Part shown: in pieces, positions 1 through 5,556 of the stretch
Layout of the letters: the number at the start of each line of letters is the position of its first letter
Numbering within the stretch: the stretch's first letter is position 1
The notes under the pieces: model-generated
Databases searched by the model: none
Told to the model about the DNA's origin: nothing
The model's input: the letters and a program-made list of their open reading frames with translations, nothing else
Position numbers and translations under genes: made by a program
Assembly: GCA_964588525.1 (NCBI GenBank)
Contig: CAZPQC010000210.1
Coordinates: 1 to 5,556, forward strand
Length of the DNA stretch: 5,556 nt
Direction: 5' to 3'
Source: JAFGQJ01 sp964588525
GTDB lineage: Bacteria; Spirochaetota; Spirochaetia; SZUA-6; DRHE01

Positions 1-508
1 GGACGTGGTGATTATGGATATAGCCATGCCGCAACTGAACGGCATTGAAGCGACTCGCATGATCCGGGAAGCGGTTCCTGGTACCAATGTGATCATCCTG
101 TCCATATATGGCACGAAAGAACACGTCTTCCGGGCACTCAAAGCCGGCGCACGCGGTTACCTTTTGAAGCGTTCCGCCGGTCCCGAGTTGACAGAGGCAG
201 TGAACGCCGTTTGCCGTAATGAACCATACCTGAGTAAGTGTATCACGGACGTCGTAGTGAAGGACTATATTGCATTAGGCTCGCGTGCACCCGATACGGA
301 TCCTATAGATGTACTGAGCCAGAGGGAGCGGCAGGTGCTCCAACTTATCGCCGAAGGTTGTGAGAACCAAACCATCGCATCCAGATTGAATCTGTCGCCG
401 AAAACCATACATACCTACCGAAGCCGCATCCTACAGAAACTCGGCCTGCACGACACAGCCGCCTTGATCAGATTCGCTCTACAGCACGGGCTCACACCGG
501 AAGCGTAG
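1..508 (+). CDS. NarL/FixJ-family response regulator, 5' end missing
   Basis: This is the C-terminal part of a two-component response regulator that binds DNA when phosphorylated. The reading frame is already open at the left edge (codon phase begins at base 2), so the true start lies outside the window. The visible receiver begins at strand beta-3, with the phospho-acceptor Asp encoded at 17-19 in the context IMDIAMPQLNG. The conserved Ser of the ILS strand and the Lys of GYLLKR follow. A linker leads to a LuxR-type helix-turn-helix over roughly the last 65 residues (LSQRERQVLQLIAEG, then NQTIASRLNLSPKTIHTYRS). That order is standard for the NarL/FixJ family, and about 50-60 residues are missing at the front. 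The stop is TAG at 506-508. Its partner kinase is probably upstream, outside the window. Family assignment is secure; target genes cannot be told. Confidence 0.95.
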   Translation, partial: DVVIMDIAMPQLNGIEATRMIREAVPGTNVIILSIYGTKEHVFRALKAGARGYLLKRSAGPELTEAVNAVCRNEPYLSKCITDVVVKDYIALGSRAPDTDPIDVLSQRERQVLQLIAEGCENQTIASRLNLSPKTIHTYRSRILQKLGLHDTAALIRFALQHGLTPEA

Positions 509-581
509 GTCATGACGACCATCCCTTAATGCGATAATCCAAGACTCATCGTCCATTCCACGAACATCAGTACGGCATTTC

Positions 582-596
582 TTACAAATCTTGTAA
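582..596. repeat. 15-base inverted repeat TTACAA-ATC-TTGTAA
   Basis: Perfect 6-base arms flank a 3-base centre in the intergenic region about 120 bases upstream of the helix-turn-helix gene. It could be a regulator operator or a weak hairpin. No T-run follows it, so it does not look like an intrinsic terminator. The dyad is seen directly; any function is inference. Confidence 0.35.
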
Positions 597-640
597 TCCA
601 ATTCCGACATACACAACCGACCATGTGCTATAGACTTTTG

Positions 641-680
641 GTAGCTACTGAATACGACTCGACGCTACTGAACGCAATCC
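641..680 (+). repeat. Two imperfect 20-base direct repeats sharing GCTACTGAA
   Basis: The 9-mer GCTACTGAA occurs at 644-652 and again at 664-672, exactly 20 bases apart, which is about two helical turns. The two 20-base units (641-660 and 661-680) agree at 13 of 20 positions. They sit 36-75 bases upstream of the ATG at 716, a suitable place for a tandem regulator site, possibly for autoregulation by the helix-turn-helix protein. Chance duplication is also possible. Confidence 0.4.
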
Positions 681-700
681 TGGAATAACAGCGTTGAATC

Positions 701-708
701 AGGGGAGG
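701..708 (+). promoter_or_regulatory. Strong ribosome binding site (AGGGGAGG) setting the start at 716
   Basis: GGAGG at 704-708 is 7 bases before the ATG at 716. An in-frame TTG at 710 is only one base from this element, so it is too close to be the start. This decides the start of the following gene. Confidence 0.75.
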
Positions 709-715
709 ATTGGCG

Positions 716-1132
716 ATGAAACAGGCGTTACAGAGAGATGGGAATAGAAATCAAAAATCGGAGCTAGCTGTGAATGAGGATGTTCTGAATTCCTATGAAA
801 CCGCTGGATTCCTGGGAGCTCACGTCGAGACCGTGCGGCGGATGGCGCGTTGCGGCGGCCTGCCTGCCTACAAAATAGGCCGGGACTGGCGATTCAGTAA
901 AAAGGCACTCACACTTTGGCGTGACAGTAATCGCCTACGGCTACGAGATCCCCTCATCCTGATTGTCGCCGACAAGGAGGAGGTACGGGATTCTGCCGTG
1001 TTCTTTTTGAGAGACGCCGGGTATCGAACCGCTGCGGCCGATATCAAGATGATAGAGGAGCTTCAGGCAAAGGAACCGAACAGGAACGAGCTGCTCATGA
1101 CGATGCTTCGGTCCTTTGAGGAGATGCTTTGA
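716..1132 (+). CDS. Excisionase/MerR-like helix-turn-helix protein with shortened receiver-like tail
   Basis: This encodes a 138-residue protein that is probably a small DNA-binding regulator. Residues about 23-72 form an excisionase-type (HTH_17-like) helix-turn-helix: SYETAGFLGAHVETVRRMAR, then GGLPAYKIGRDWRFSKKAL, matching the usual pattern in which a recognition helix is followed by an xLPAxKxGRxWR wing. Residues about 78-120 (DPLILIVADKEEVRDSAVFF, then LRDAGYRTAAAD) look like beta-1/alpha-1/beta-2 of a response-regulator receiver. The normal acidic pair is weakened (ADKEE), and the protein ends before beta-3, so there is no phospho-acceptor Asp, no conserved Thr/Ser and no Lys. Frames after the stop show no lost receiver remainder, so a recent frameshift is not supported. 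ATG 716 is chosen because of the AGGGGAGG site upstream. It lies 100 bases before the kinase gene on the same strand and may share its transcript. The DNA-binding call is firm; the receiver relationship is moderate; the target is unknown. Confidence 0.85.
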   Translation: MKQALQRDGNRNQKSELAVNEDVLNSYETAGFLGAHVETVRRMARCGGLPAYKIGRDWRFSKKALTLWRDSNRLRLRDPLILIVADKEEVRDSAVFFLRDAGYRTAAADIKMIEELQAKEPNRNELLMTMLRSFEEML

Positions 1133-1216
1133 GGGAACAAAACAGGAATGACCGTCTCTGCGGTTGGATGTCGTTGTCAGGAAGCAGGTACGAAATGACG
1201 AAATTTAACTATGGGT

Positions 1217-1225
1217 GGAGCAGGA
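1217..1225 (+). promoter_or_regulatory. Likely ribosome binding site for the kinase gene (start ATG 1233)
   Basis: GGAG at 1217-1220 and AGGA at 1222-1225 lie before ATG 1233, the latter with a 7-base gap. The alternative in-frame start, GTG 1215, has only AT-rich sequence (GAAATTTAACTAT) before it and no Shine-Dalgarno-like element. ATG 1233 is therefore preferred. Confidence 0.55.
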
Positions 1226-1232
1226 TCGCAGA

Positions 1233-3635
1233 ATGAGCCTCAAGATTAAACTTCTCATCCTCTGCTCGAGCGTATCTATACTCATCACGGCCATCTTGGG
1301 AGGGATTGTCTATACCTGGCTATGGGCAGACCGGCTGGAGTCTATCGAGCAAAACTTCTCCAAACAGCTTCAAGATGCCGCATTCTCCTTGAGTAGTTTC
1401 TTCGACGAAGTGGAAAGCGATCTTAGTGCCATGGCTGCCAACGAAGTAGTCCGGACCAGAGACGACCGCGATTTCACCAGTTTTCTCGAGGCTGACGAAC
1501 TGACATTTCAATACCATTATCAGGAGACCGAAAAGAAGATCATCGATATATTCAATACCTATCGCCTTACCCACAGGTATGTGAACTCGGTCTACATGGG
1601 AAGAGAAAACGGCAGCTTTGTCCGCTCCCACGAGCGGGAACAACCTACCCGATATGACCCCCGAGAGCGTCCTTGGTATATCCTCGCAAGAGCCAATCCC
1701 AATAAGGTGATGGAGACGGATGCCTACCCCTCACTTACAACCAGTGACGTGAACATCGGTATCGTGAAGGCTCTGGTCGATGACAAAGGTGATTGCTACG
1801 GCGTCGTTGGTATTGATGTTACCCTGGTCAACCTGACGGACTACTTTCTCAATTCCAGCATCAGTCCTTCAGGGAAGCTTATTCTCATTGACAAGGACGG
1901 TATCGTCTTGGCCAGCCAGGACAAAGAAATGCGTTCGACCGACATCGGACACTACTCGCCTGAACTCACAGAAGTTCTTTCTACGACCAACCAAGGGATT
2001 GCTGAATTGAGTTTCATGGGTGAAAAGCATTTCGTGTTCTTTCACGCGCCATTACGACAGGGCTGGAGGATCATGGTCTTCGTACCTTCACGAGAAATCC
2101 GCAGGCAAATCACTGCTCCGGTGGTCACAACGATCTCGGGAATGGCTGTCGGCTGGATACTCTTAGGCGCCCTAGTCCTGATCGGACTCGATTTGATGGT
2201 GCTTCGCCCCTTATCGAGGTTCACCAAGGTGTCAAACCACATCGCCAGGACATCGAATCTCGAAGGTCGCATCGAAGTCCGTTCTCGCGATGAGATCGGA
2301 ATATTGGCTAAATCCTACAACAAAATGATCGATTCCCTTCGACAGACTCAAGAGTCCCTTGAAAAGAATGAAAGGGTTCTCACGGAATACAGGGATCATC
2401 TGGAGGAGCTGGTCAAGGAGCGCACGGCAGAGCTTCAGGGCATGAATCGACAGCTCAAAAGGGAGATCGCGGAACGAAACATGGTCCAGCAAACGCTCAG
2501 CGAACGCGAGACCCAATACCGTGACCTTGTAGAGAGCGCCAACAACATCATCCTGCGCTGGTTGCCTGACGGCAGGGTGATCTTCTTCAACAGGTTCGCT
2601 CAGAGCTTTTTCGGCTACAGTGAAGAGGAGATAATCGGCCGGAATATCGTCGGCACGATCGTTGCCGTCGAGGATTCGACTGGGACTGATCTCTCGGCGC
2701 TGATCGGGGACATCGTCGCACATCCCGAGATGCATGTCCGCAGCGTGAACGAAAACATCCGCAAGAGCGGCGAACGCGCTTGGATCGCCTGGGCCAACAA
2801 GCCGGTACTCGCGAAAGACGGCCAGATCGCGGAGATCCTTTCTATTGGTGTCGATATCACCCAGCAGGTGCGAACGGAGCGTGAACTGCGGCAGACCCTC
2901 GAGGAGCTCGCCAGCGCCAAGGAACAAGCTGAAACGGCGGACAGGCTCAAATCAGCATTCCTCGCCACGATGTCCCATGAGCTTCGCACGCCTCTCAACT
3001 CGATCATCGGCTTCACCGGTATCATTCTTCAGGGTATGGTCGGACCGCTCAACGAGGAGCAGAGCAAGCAACTGAACATGGTGCGCAACAGCGCTCAACA
3101 TTTGTTATCGCTCATCAATGACGTGCTCGACATCTCGAAGATCGAGGCCGGGGAGCTGACCGTAGTGGAAGAACCGATTGACCTGAAAGCATCGATTCAG
3201 AAGGTTTCCCAGATCGTGCGGCCCCTTGCCGAGAAGAAGGGTCTCGAGCTCCTGGTATCGGTTGCGCCGCAGATCGGCACGATCCACAGCGATGCGCGTC
3301 GCCTGGAACAGGTCCTTCTGAATATTCTCAGCAATGCCATCAAGTTCACCGAACAGGGACGCGTCCTCGCCGCCTGTCTGAGCGCTCCGGGCGGCGTTGA
3401 GTTTCGCGTCACGGATACCGGGATAGGTATCAGCGATGAGGATTTCGAGAAGATATTCAAGCCGTTTCAGCAAATCGACACCGGCCTGACCCGCAAGTAC
3501 GAGGGCACGGGGTTGGGACTCGCCATCTGCAAAAAGCTCGTGGAGCGATTGGGGGGCAGAATCTGGTTTGAGAGCGAAAAGAATAAAGGGAGCACCTTCA
3601 GCTTCAGCCTCCCGACTAAAAGGAGCCTCCTATGA
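1233..3635 (+). CDS. Membrane sensor histidine kinase (dCache-HAMP-PAS-HisKA-HATPase)
   Basis: This encodes an inner-membrane kinase of 800 residues that should sense a periplasmic ligand and autophosphorylate. In order, counted from ATG 1233: a transmembrane segment at about 5-31; an extracytoplasmic dCache domain at about 40-290 containing YDPRERPWY (141-149) and GVVGIDVTL; a second transmembrane segment at about 299-324; HAMP at about 320-370; a charged coiled coil at about 370-425; and PAS/PAC at about 426-549. HisKA follows at about 570-640 with phospho-acceptor His582 in MSHELRTPLN. The HATPase_c domain at about 682-796 has an N box with Asn701 in LLNILSNAIKF, G1 DTGIGIS and G2 GTGLGLA. 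All catalytic boxes are intact. There is no fused receiver, so phosphate must go to separate proteins, and two receivers follow at once. Its stop overlaps the next gene's start by 4 bases (ATGA). GTG 1215 would add six residues but lacks a ribosome binding site. The ligand is unknown; the Cache pocket pattern hints at an amino acid or similar small molecule. Confidence 0.95.
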   Translation: MSLKIKLLILCSSVSILITAILGGIVYTWLWADRLESIEQNFSKQLQDAAFSLSSFFDEVESDLSAMAANEVVRTRDDRDFTSFLEADELTFQYHYQETEKKIIDIFNTYRLTHRYVNSVYMGRENGSFVRSHEREQPTRYDPRERPWYILARANPNKVMETDAYPSLTTSDVNIGIVKALVDDKGDCYGVVGIDVTLVNLTDYFLNSSISPSGKLILIDKDGIVLASQDKEMRSTDIGHYSPELTEVLSTTNQGIAELSFMGEKHFVFFHAPLRQGWRIMVFVPSREIRRQITAPVVTTISGMAVGWILLGALVLIGLDLMVLRPLSRFTKVSNHIARTSNLEGRIEVRSRDEIGILAKSYNKMIDSLRQTQESLEKNERVLTEYRDHLEELVKERTAELQGMNRQLKREIAERNMVQQTLSERETQYRDLVESANNIILRWLPDGRVIFFNRFAQSFFGYSEEEIIGRNIVGTIVAVEDSTGTDLSALIGDIVAHPEMHVRSVNENIRKSGERAWIAWANKPVLAKDGQIAEILSIGVDITQQVRTERELRQTLEELASAKEQAETADRLKSAFLATMSHELRTPLNSIIGFTGIILQGMVGPLNEEQSKQLNMVRNSAQHLLSLINDVLDISKIEAGELTVVEEPIDLKASIQKVSQIVRPLAEKKGLELLVSVAPQIGTIHSDARRLEQVLLNILSNAIKFTEQGRVLAACLSAPGGVEFRVTDTGIGISDEDFEKIFKPFQQIDTGLTRKYEGTGLGLAICKKLVERLGGRIWFESEKNKGSTFSFSLPTKRSLL
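3621..3631 (+). promoter_or_regulatory. Ribosome binding site within a small dyad (AGGAGCCTCCT)
   Basis: AGGAG at 3621-3625 lies 6 bases before ATG 3632, inside the last codons of the kinase gene. The element is its own inverted repeat (AGGAG-C-CTCCT), so it could fold as a 4-bp stem with a 3-base loop that hides the Shine-Dalgarno. Ribosomes finishing the kinase would open it, consistent with translational coupling. The site itself is well supported; a regulatory fold is speculative. Confidence 0.65.
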
Positions 3636-4045
3636 AGGGTGATATCCTCATCATCGAAGATAACGATCAGAATCTCTATCTCGTGACCTTCATTCTTGAG
3701 AAGCACGGCTACCAGGTGCACGCGACGCGAGATGGGATGGGGGGTGTAGCCCGTGCCGCCGCCCTCCGGCCCGACCTCATCCTGCTCGACATACAGCTGC
3801 CCGGTATGGACGGCTATACAGTGGCACGGCGTCTCAGGGAAAATCCCGATCTTGCATCTGTACCGATCATCGCCGTGACTTCCTATGCCATGACTGGTGA
3901 CCGGGAGAAGGCGCTTGAGGCAGGCTGCACCGGGTACATCGAAAAACCGATCAATCCTGATACCTTTATGCAACAGGTCGAGAACCACCTCAATGAAACA
4001 ACCGGGAGAGGAGGAGAGAATCATGGCCCGAATACTGGTCGTTGA
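3632..4045 (+). CDS. Single-domain response regulator (DivK-like receiver)
   Basis: This encodes a 137-residue cytoplasmic protein made of one receiver domain with no output domain. The conserved residues are all present: acidic pair Glu9/Asp10 in IIEDND, phospho-acceptor Asp53 in LILLDIQLPGMDG, Thr83 in IIAVTSYAM, and Lys105 in GYIEKPINP. The run HGYQVHATRDG and the AVTSYAMTGDREKALEAGC segment closely resemble DivK-type receivers, which act as phosphate shuttles or allosteric partners of kinases. The start overlaps the kinase stop (ATGA, 3632-3635), so the kinase is the obvious phosphodonor. Residues after about 122 (NETTGRGGENHGPNTGR) are not part of the receiver fold. They are encoded by the stretch that carries the next gene's ribosome binding site and start. 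The function as a relay intermediate is inferred from domain content and position; DivK resemblance does not prove a cell-cycle role. Confidence 0.95.
   Translation: MKGDILIIEDNDQNLYLVTFILEKHGYQVHATRDGMGGVARAAALRPDLILLDIQLPGMDGYTVARRLRENPDLASVPIIAVTSYAMTGDREKALEAGCTGYIEKPINPDTFMQQVENHLNETTGRGGENHGPNTGR
4009..4014 (+). promoter_or_regulatory. Consensus ribosome binding site AGGAGG inside the preceding gene
   Basis: A perfect AGGAGG lies 8 bases before ATG 4023 and within the coding sequence of the single-domain receiver. It fixes the start of the receiver-GAF-PAS gene and shows that the 23-base gene overlap is real. Confidence 0.8.
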
Positions 4046-5556
4046 CGACAACAGCGAAAACCGTTACATCCTGGAGGTGTTGCTCAAGGGAAGCGGCTAT
4101 GAGGTAAGCGTCGCCGGTAATGGTGCGGAGGCGCTGGATTCCGCCCTTGCAAATCCCCCGGACCTGGTGATAACCGATCTCCTGATGCCGGTAATGGACG
4201 GCTTCTCTCTGTGCCAGGCATGGAAATCGAATGACAATCTGGCGGCGATCCCTCTTGTTGTGTACACAGCCACGTATACCGAACAGAAAGACGAAGACCT
4301 TGCCCTCAGTCTCGGGGCAGATCGGTTTGTCACAAAGCCGCAGGAGCCGGAAGCGCTCGTGCAGGTCATCCGCGACGTTTTTTCCGAGCCTCGGGCAACA
4401 AAGAAATCAAGCGATGTCCCTCAAGAGGAGTCCGTGCTGCAGAAGAAATACGGTGAGGTTGTCTTCCACAAATTGGAGCAGAAGATGGCCGAGCTGGAGG
4501 CGAAAAACCAGAGGCTTGAACGTACTGTTACGGAAGTAAAACAGGCGGAAGAGCGCATCGAACACCTCAACCGCGTGCTGCACGCCATCCGGGATGTGAA
4601 CAAGCTCATCATACGGGAGAAGAACCGGCCGCGCCTGGTGCAGCAGGCCTGTGAAACCCTTGTCCATACGCGGGGATTCAACGCTGCCTGGATCGTACTC
4701 ACCGATCTACTGCCCGAGAACCTGGAAAGCGGGCAGGCCGGCATTCCCGAGCCTGCGTTCTCCAGGTTCACCGACCTTTTACGCGCTGGAAAGCTCCCCC
4801 CCTGCTGTCGCGCTTTAAAAACCCAGTCCACCGTCGTCCACACGAAAAACGTGCTTAAGTCGTGCGCGGATTGCCCTCTGGCCGGGATTTACAGCGGGAC
4901 TCCCGCCCTGACCGCCAACCTGGTGCACGAAGAGCGTCACTACGGCTACCTCGGCGTTAGTGTTCCGGTGTCCCCGGAGATCGACAAGCGCGAGCTGTCC
5001 CTGCTGGAGGAGGTGGCCGGGGACCTGAGCTTCTGTCTCCACGCCGTGGAGACAGAAGAGGCGCAGCGGGAATCGGAACAATCGCTGAGCACCATCTTCG
5101 ACAACGCCCTCGACGGCATCCTGGTGGCGGACGTCAAGACGAAGCGATTCGTTAATGTTAATAGAGCGATGTGCCGGATGCTGGGCTATACTCCCGAGGA
5201 GATCAAAGAGCTCTCTGTAACGGACATCCATCCGGCCGAGAGCCTGAAGTATGTAAACTCGGAGTTCGAAAAGCAGATTCAGGGTACGAAACAGATGGCT
5301 TTAGACATCCCGGTGAAGCGCAAGGACGGCAGCGTTTTCTACTCGGACGTGAACTCGACTCCTATTGAATTGAGTGGTCGCGAGCACCTGCTGGGCCTGT
5401 TCCGGGATATCACGGAGCGCCGGCGCGCAGAGCAGAAGTTGCGGGATATCAACGACAAGCTCGAGGATCTGGCCAAGTTTCCGAACGAAAACCCCAATCC
5501 CGTGCTGCGGATCTCCGCAGACGGCAGGCTGCTCCACGCCAATGCCAGCAGCGGGC
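4023..5556 (+). CDS. Receiver-GAF-PAS-PAS sensor protein, 3' end beyond the window
   Basis: An open frame of 511 codons runs from ATG 4023 off the right edge with no stop. Residues about 1-120 are a complete receiver: Asp8/Asp9 in ILVVDDN, phospho-acceptor Asp52 in LVITDLLMPVMDG, Thr82 in VVYTATYT, and Lys105 in RFVTKPQEP. A charged coiled coil covers about 145-182. A GAF-like domain spans about 185-345 (from HAIRDVNKLI, through FNAAWIVLTD and YGYLGVSVPV, to the LLEEVAGDLSFCLHA helix). It carries a Cys cluster at 261, 262, 281 and 284. PAS/PAC covers about 352-472 (FDNALDGILVAD, RKDGSVFYSDVNSTP, GLFRDITERRRAE). A second PAS starts near 487 (PNENPNPVLRISADGRLLHAN) and is cut. Proteins with this order usually continue into more PAS domains and a histidine kinase or other output, but none is visible here. 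The start is fixed by AGGAGG at 4009-4014 and overlaps the previous gene by 23 bases. It is probably cytoplasmic, as no membrane segment is seen, and is likely a phosphorylation target of the upstream kinase or DivK-like receiver. Confidence 0.93.
   Translation, partial: MARILVVDDNSENRYILEVLLKGSGYEVSVAGNGAEALDSALANPPDLVITDLLMPVMDGFSLCQAWKSNDNLAAIPLVVYTATYTEQKDEDLALSLGADRFVTKPQEPEALVQVIRDVFSEPRATKKSSDVPQEESVLQKKYGEVVFHKLEQKMAELEAKNQRLERTVTEVKQAEERIEHLNRVLHAIRDVNKLIIREKNRPRLVQQACETLVHTRGFNAAWIVLTDLLPENLESGQAGIPEPAFSRFTDLLRAGKLPPCCRALKTQSTVVHTKNVLKSCADCPLAGIYSGTPALTANLVHEERHYGYLGVSVPVSPEIDKRELSLLEEVAGDLSFCLHAVETEEAQRESEQSLSTIFDNALDGILVADVKTKRFVNVNRAMCRMLGYTPEEIKELSVTDIHPAESLKYVNSEFEKQIQGTKQMALDIPVKRKDGSVFYSDVNSTPIELSGREHLLGLFRDITERRRAEQKLRDINDKLEDLAKFPNENPNPVLRISADGRLLHANASSG

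Noticed and set aside
508..520. GGTC-ATGAC-GACC hairpin just after the first gene as a terminator
   Set aside because: The stem is only 4 bp and no T-run follows; it does not meet the usual intrinsic terminator pattern.
604..634. Sigma-70-like promoter CCGACA-N19-TATAGA before the helix-turn-helix gene
   Set aside because: The -35 matches poorly and the 19-base spacer is long. TATAGA alone is too weak to call, though a promoter somewhere in 509-700 is likely.
623..688. A 21-codon open frame (MCYRLLVATEYD...) in the intergenic region
   Set aside because: No ribosome binding site precedes its ATG, no family is recognisable, and its sequence is largely made by the 20-base direct repeat.
974..983. 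Strong Shine-Dalgarno-like AAGGAGGAGG inside the helix-turn-helix gene, suggesting an internal start
   Set aside because: No ATG, GTG or TTG stands at suitable spacing downstream; the bases simply encode Lys-Glu-Glu.
1040..1200. A frameshift that would restore the missing receiver half of the helix-turn-helix protein
   Set aside because: I translated the other two + frames and the frame past the stop; none contains a receiver beta-3 Asp motif or other receiver-like residues before stopping.
1215..1232. GTG at 1215 as the kinase start, adding six residues
   Set aside because: No Shine-Dalgarno-like sequence precedes it, while ATG 1233 has AGGA/GGAG at suitable distance and the hydrophobic segment begins right after. 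It remains possible.
2232..2927. A 231-codon open frame on the minus strand inside the kinase gene
   Set aside because: It lies wholly antisense to intact HAMP-PAS-linker coding sequence and shows no recognisable domain; it is a shadow of codon bias in the real gene.
3467..4051. A 194-codon minus-strand open frame across the kinase end and the single-domain receiver
   Set aside because: It is antisense to two well-supported genes, shows no domain signature, and spans gene boundaries that make sense only on the + strand.

Overview
The window is almost entirely bacterial signal-transduction genes, all on the + strand. Domain styles (dCache-HAMP-PAS histidine kinase, receiver-led PAS/GAF sensor, excisionase-type helix-turn-helix joined to receiver-like sequence) and moderate GC suggest an environmental Gram-negative rich in two-component systems. 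A Desulfobacterota/Geobacter-like or Nitrospirota-like genome is my best guess. It is an inference with low confidence, because nothing here is a taxonomic marker.

Layout. (1) Positions 1-508: the 3' part of a NarL/FixJ-type response regulator, cut by the left edge just before its phospho-acceptor aspartate. (2) 509-715: a 207-base AT-richer intergenic stretch holding a 15-base dyad, a 20-base-period direct repeat and a strong ribosome binding site, with no convincing promoter or terminator. (3) 716-1132: a small protein with an excisionase/MerR-like helix-turn-helix and a shortened receiver-like tail that lacks the phospho-acceptor region. (4) 1133-1232: a 100-base gap. (5) 1233-3635: a membrane histidine kinase (dCache-HAMP-coiled coil-PAS-HisKA-HATPase). 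(6) 3632-4045: a stand-alone DivK-like receiver, overlapping the kinase stop by 4 bases. (7) 4023 to the right edge: a receiver-GAF-PAS-PAS sensor of at least 511 residues, overlapping the previous gene by 23 bases and continuing out of the window.

The last three genes form a tightly overlapping, probably translationally coupled unit. The likely logic is that the membrane kinase senses a periplasmic small molecule, autophosphorylates on His582, and passes phosphate to the single-domain receiver and/or the receiver at the head of the last protein. That protein then combines this input with its own cytoplasmic GAF/PAS sensing. No DNA-binding output domain is visible in this unit. The helix-turn-helix protein just upstream or the partial NarL-type regulator could supply transcriptional output, but the sequence does not prove a link. 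I saw no RNA genes, CRISPR arrays or mobile elements. Nothing here is clearly a new system. The least explained parts are the cysteine cluster in the GAF domain and the truncated helix-turn-helix/receiver protein.
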